A model generated the notes under the pieces. It worked only from the letters and a program-made list of their open reading frames with translations. It searched no databases and was not told where the DNA came from. Of a stretch of DNA of 64,000 nucleotides, positions 62,732-64,000 are shown piece after piece. Position numbers and translations under genes: made by a program. The first letter of the stretch is position 1; each line of letters starts with the position of its first letter. Source of the DNA: an uncultured Clostridia bacterium (GTDB taxonomy: Bacteria; Bacillota; Clostridia; Oscillospirales; Acutalibacteraceae); NCBI GenBank assembly GCA_945912145.1, contig CAMEBF010000001.1, positions 372,001 through 436,000 of the forward strand. Reading direction: 5' to 3'.

Positions 62732-64000
62732 TTACTGATGATTTTTTTCATAACGGTTTACGGCGGAGAAAAGTGCATAAATGGAGGACACGATAATATC
62801 GTCGTCCACGCCGACACCCCAGCTGACGGAACCGTCCGGCATTGTGATGGAAACATACGTGACCGCTTTCGAGGTCGAGCCGACGTTCAGCGCGTGCTCG
62901 GTGTATTCGAGATTACTGTAGGCAATGCCGAGCGTATGCAGCGCGTTGCTGACGGCATCGAGACGGCCGTTACCGCCTGCCTTGCAATTCTTTGTCTCGC
63001 CGTTCAGCTCAATTGTAAGATCAACCGTAACATCGGGATTACGGACGAAATGATAATCCACAAACTTGACAGGACTGTCAATGATATTGACATAGTTCTG
63101 CTCGAAGATGTCGAACACTTCCTGCGGCTGCAGCTCCTTGTGCATTTTATCGGAGACATCCTTGACGCAGTAGCCGACATTCTCGCGCATCTTCATCGGC
63201 AGCTTATAGCCGAATTGCTTGTCAAGAAGATAGCCGATGCCGCCTTTACCGGACTGGGAGTTAATGCGGATGACGTCCGTCTTGTACTCGCGGCCGACGT
63301 CCTTCGGGTCGATGGGCAGATACGGAACCGTCCAAAATTCGCAATCGTTGTCCTCGCGGTATTTCATGCCTTTGGCAATCGCATCCTGATGCGATCCGGA
63401 AAACGCGGCGAATACCAGGCTGCCCGAATAGGGAGAACGCTCATAGACAGACATTCTCGTGACCTTTTCATAGGTCTGTGTGATCGACGGCATATCGGTG
63501 AAATCCAGATTCGGCTCGACACCCTGCGAATACATATTCATCGCGATGGTCACGATGTCGGCATTGCCGGTTCTTTCGCCGTTGCCGAAAAGCGTACCCT
63601 CGATACGGTCGGCACCGGCAAGCAGTCCCAGTTCGCAATCCGCGACAGCACAGCCGCGGTCATTATGCGGATGCAGGGAAACGACAACGTTTTCGCGGTA
63701 TTTCAGGTGATTGGACATATATTCAATCTGATTGGCGTAAACGTGCGGCATGGAGTTCTCGACCGTGACGGGAAGATTGATGACCGTCTTTCTGTCGGCG
63801 GTCGGCTGCCAGACGTCGAGAACGGCGTTGCAGACCTCCAAGGCATATTCTGGCTCCGTTCCCGTAAAAGATTCGGGAGAATACTCATAGCGGTATTTCA
63901 CGCCGTATTCTTTCGCAAGGGAATCGAACAGAACGGCACCGTCAACAGCGATCTGTTTAATCTCCTCTTTCGATTTATGGAACACCTGTTCGCGCTGGGC
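62732..64000 (-). CDS. leuA: 2-isopropylmalate synthase, N-terminus beyond the window
   Basis: Partial; runs off the right edge in frame (residues [13 protein letters not shown] at the edge), so the GTG at 63985 is internal. Catalytic HMGL-type TIM barrel: [61 protein letters not shown] with the metal-binding HxH/N positions. C-terminal LeuA dimer/regulatory domain ([16 protein letters not shown]). Fits the class with a shorter regulatory domain. First gene upstream of leuC-D-B. Confidence 0.94.
   Translation of the reverse strand, partial: AQREQVFHKSKEEIKQIAVDGAVLFDSLAKEYGVKYRYEYSPESFTGTEPEYALEVCNAVLDVWQPTADRKTVINLPVTVENSMPHVYANQIEYMSNHLKYRENVVVSLHPHNDRGCAVADCELGLLAGADRIEGTLFGNGERTGNADIVTIAMNMYSQGVEPNLDFTDMPSITQTYEKVTRMSVYERSPYSGSLVFAAFSGSHQDAIAKGMKYREDNDCEFWTVPYLPIDPKDVGREYKTDVIRINSQSGKGGIGYLLDKQFGYKLPMKMRENVGYCVKDVSDKMHKELQPQEVFDIFEQNYVNIIDSPVKFVDYHFVRNPDVTVDLTIELNGETKNCKAGGNGRLDAVSNALHTLGIAYSNLEYTEHALNVGSTSKAVTYVSITMPDGSVSWGVGVDDDIIVSSIYALFSAVNRYEKNHQ

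Overview
This window looks like a chromosome segment of a spore-forming Clostridia bacterium, probably of the Oscillospirales/Ruminococcaceae type. The evidence is the complete spoIIIA operon (AA to AH) and spoIIID, a nusB-xseA-xseB-ispA-dxs-tlyA-nadK-argR gene order, low-GC Gram-positive promoters (many exact or near-exact TTGACA-17-TATAAT), purine-rich Shine-Dalgarno sites, and a secreted protein carrying dockerin modules. Species cannot be fixed from sequence alone. Most genes lie on the minus strand.

Layout. 1-7.7 kb (minus): nusB, a TsaD-like paralogue, xseA/xseB, ispA, dxs, tlyA, nadK and argR (cut by the left edge), tightly packed behind one promoter. 7.7-12.4 kb (minus): spoIIIAA-AH, the engulfment-stage mother-cell channel, behind a sigma-E-like promoter. 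12.5-17.7 kb (plus): NifU-like protein plus GH38 alpha-mannosidase, a small HTH regulator, a LacX-type epimerase and a DUF1292 protein, mostly with their own near-consensus promoters, then a probable 6S RNA. 18-21.8 kb (minus): a secreted lipase-fold protein with dockerin/cohesin-like modules, and galM. 21.9-29.5 kb (plus): FHA protein, SEDS-family FtsW/RodA protein, a penicillin-binding transpeptidase, then an ABC exporter (ATPase plus giant FtsX-type permease). 29.6-36.4 kb (minus): two small paralogous unknown proteins, an intervening plus-strand candidate sRNA, and the pyrimidine operon pyrC-K-D-F-E-B-I plus a lipoprotein, with an attenuator-like leader.

A tRNA-Pro gene at 36.6 kb is followed by an accessory stretch (36.7-44.1 kb): a PHP phosphoesterase, an operon of metallophosphoesterase, GH39-like glycosidase and EamA transporter, then decayed phage tail genes and other gene debris. 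From 44.2 kb: a DUF6514-like small protein, asnB, pfkA, dnaE with an aldolase/epimerase upstream, spoIIID, and two branched-chain amino acid clusters: ilvBNCD (followed by a DUF815 ATPase and a sugar isomerase) and leuA-C-D-B (leuA cut by the right edge).

No CRISPR array, intact prophage, intact transposase or unmistakable new multi-gene defence system was found. The most worthwhile leads are an orphan promoter-to-terminator RNA at 30.2 kb, the pyr leader with mutually exclusive hairpins, a lipase-like protein lacking its nucleophile between dockerin/cohesin modules, the FHA-SEDS-PBP operon, and a phage relic that retains a canonical -1 slippery heptamer and two in-frame TGA codons.
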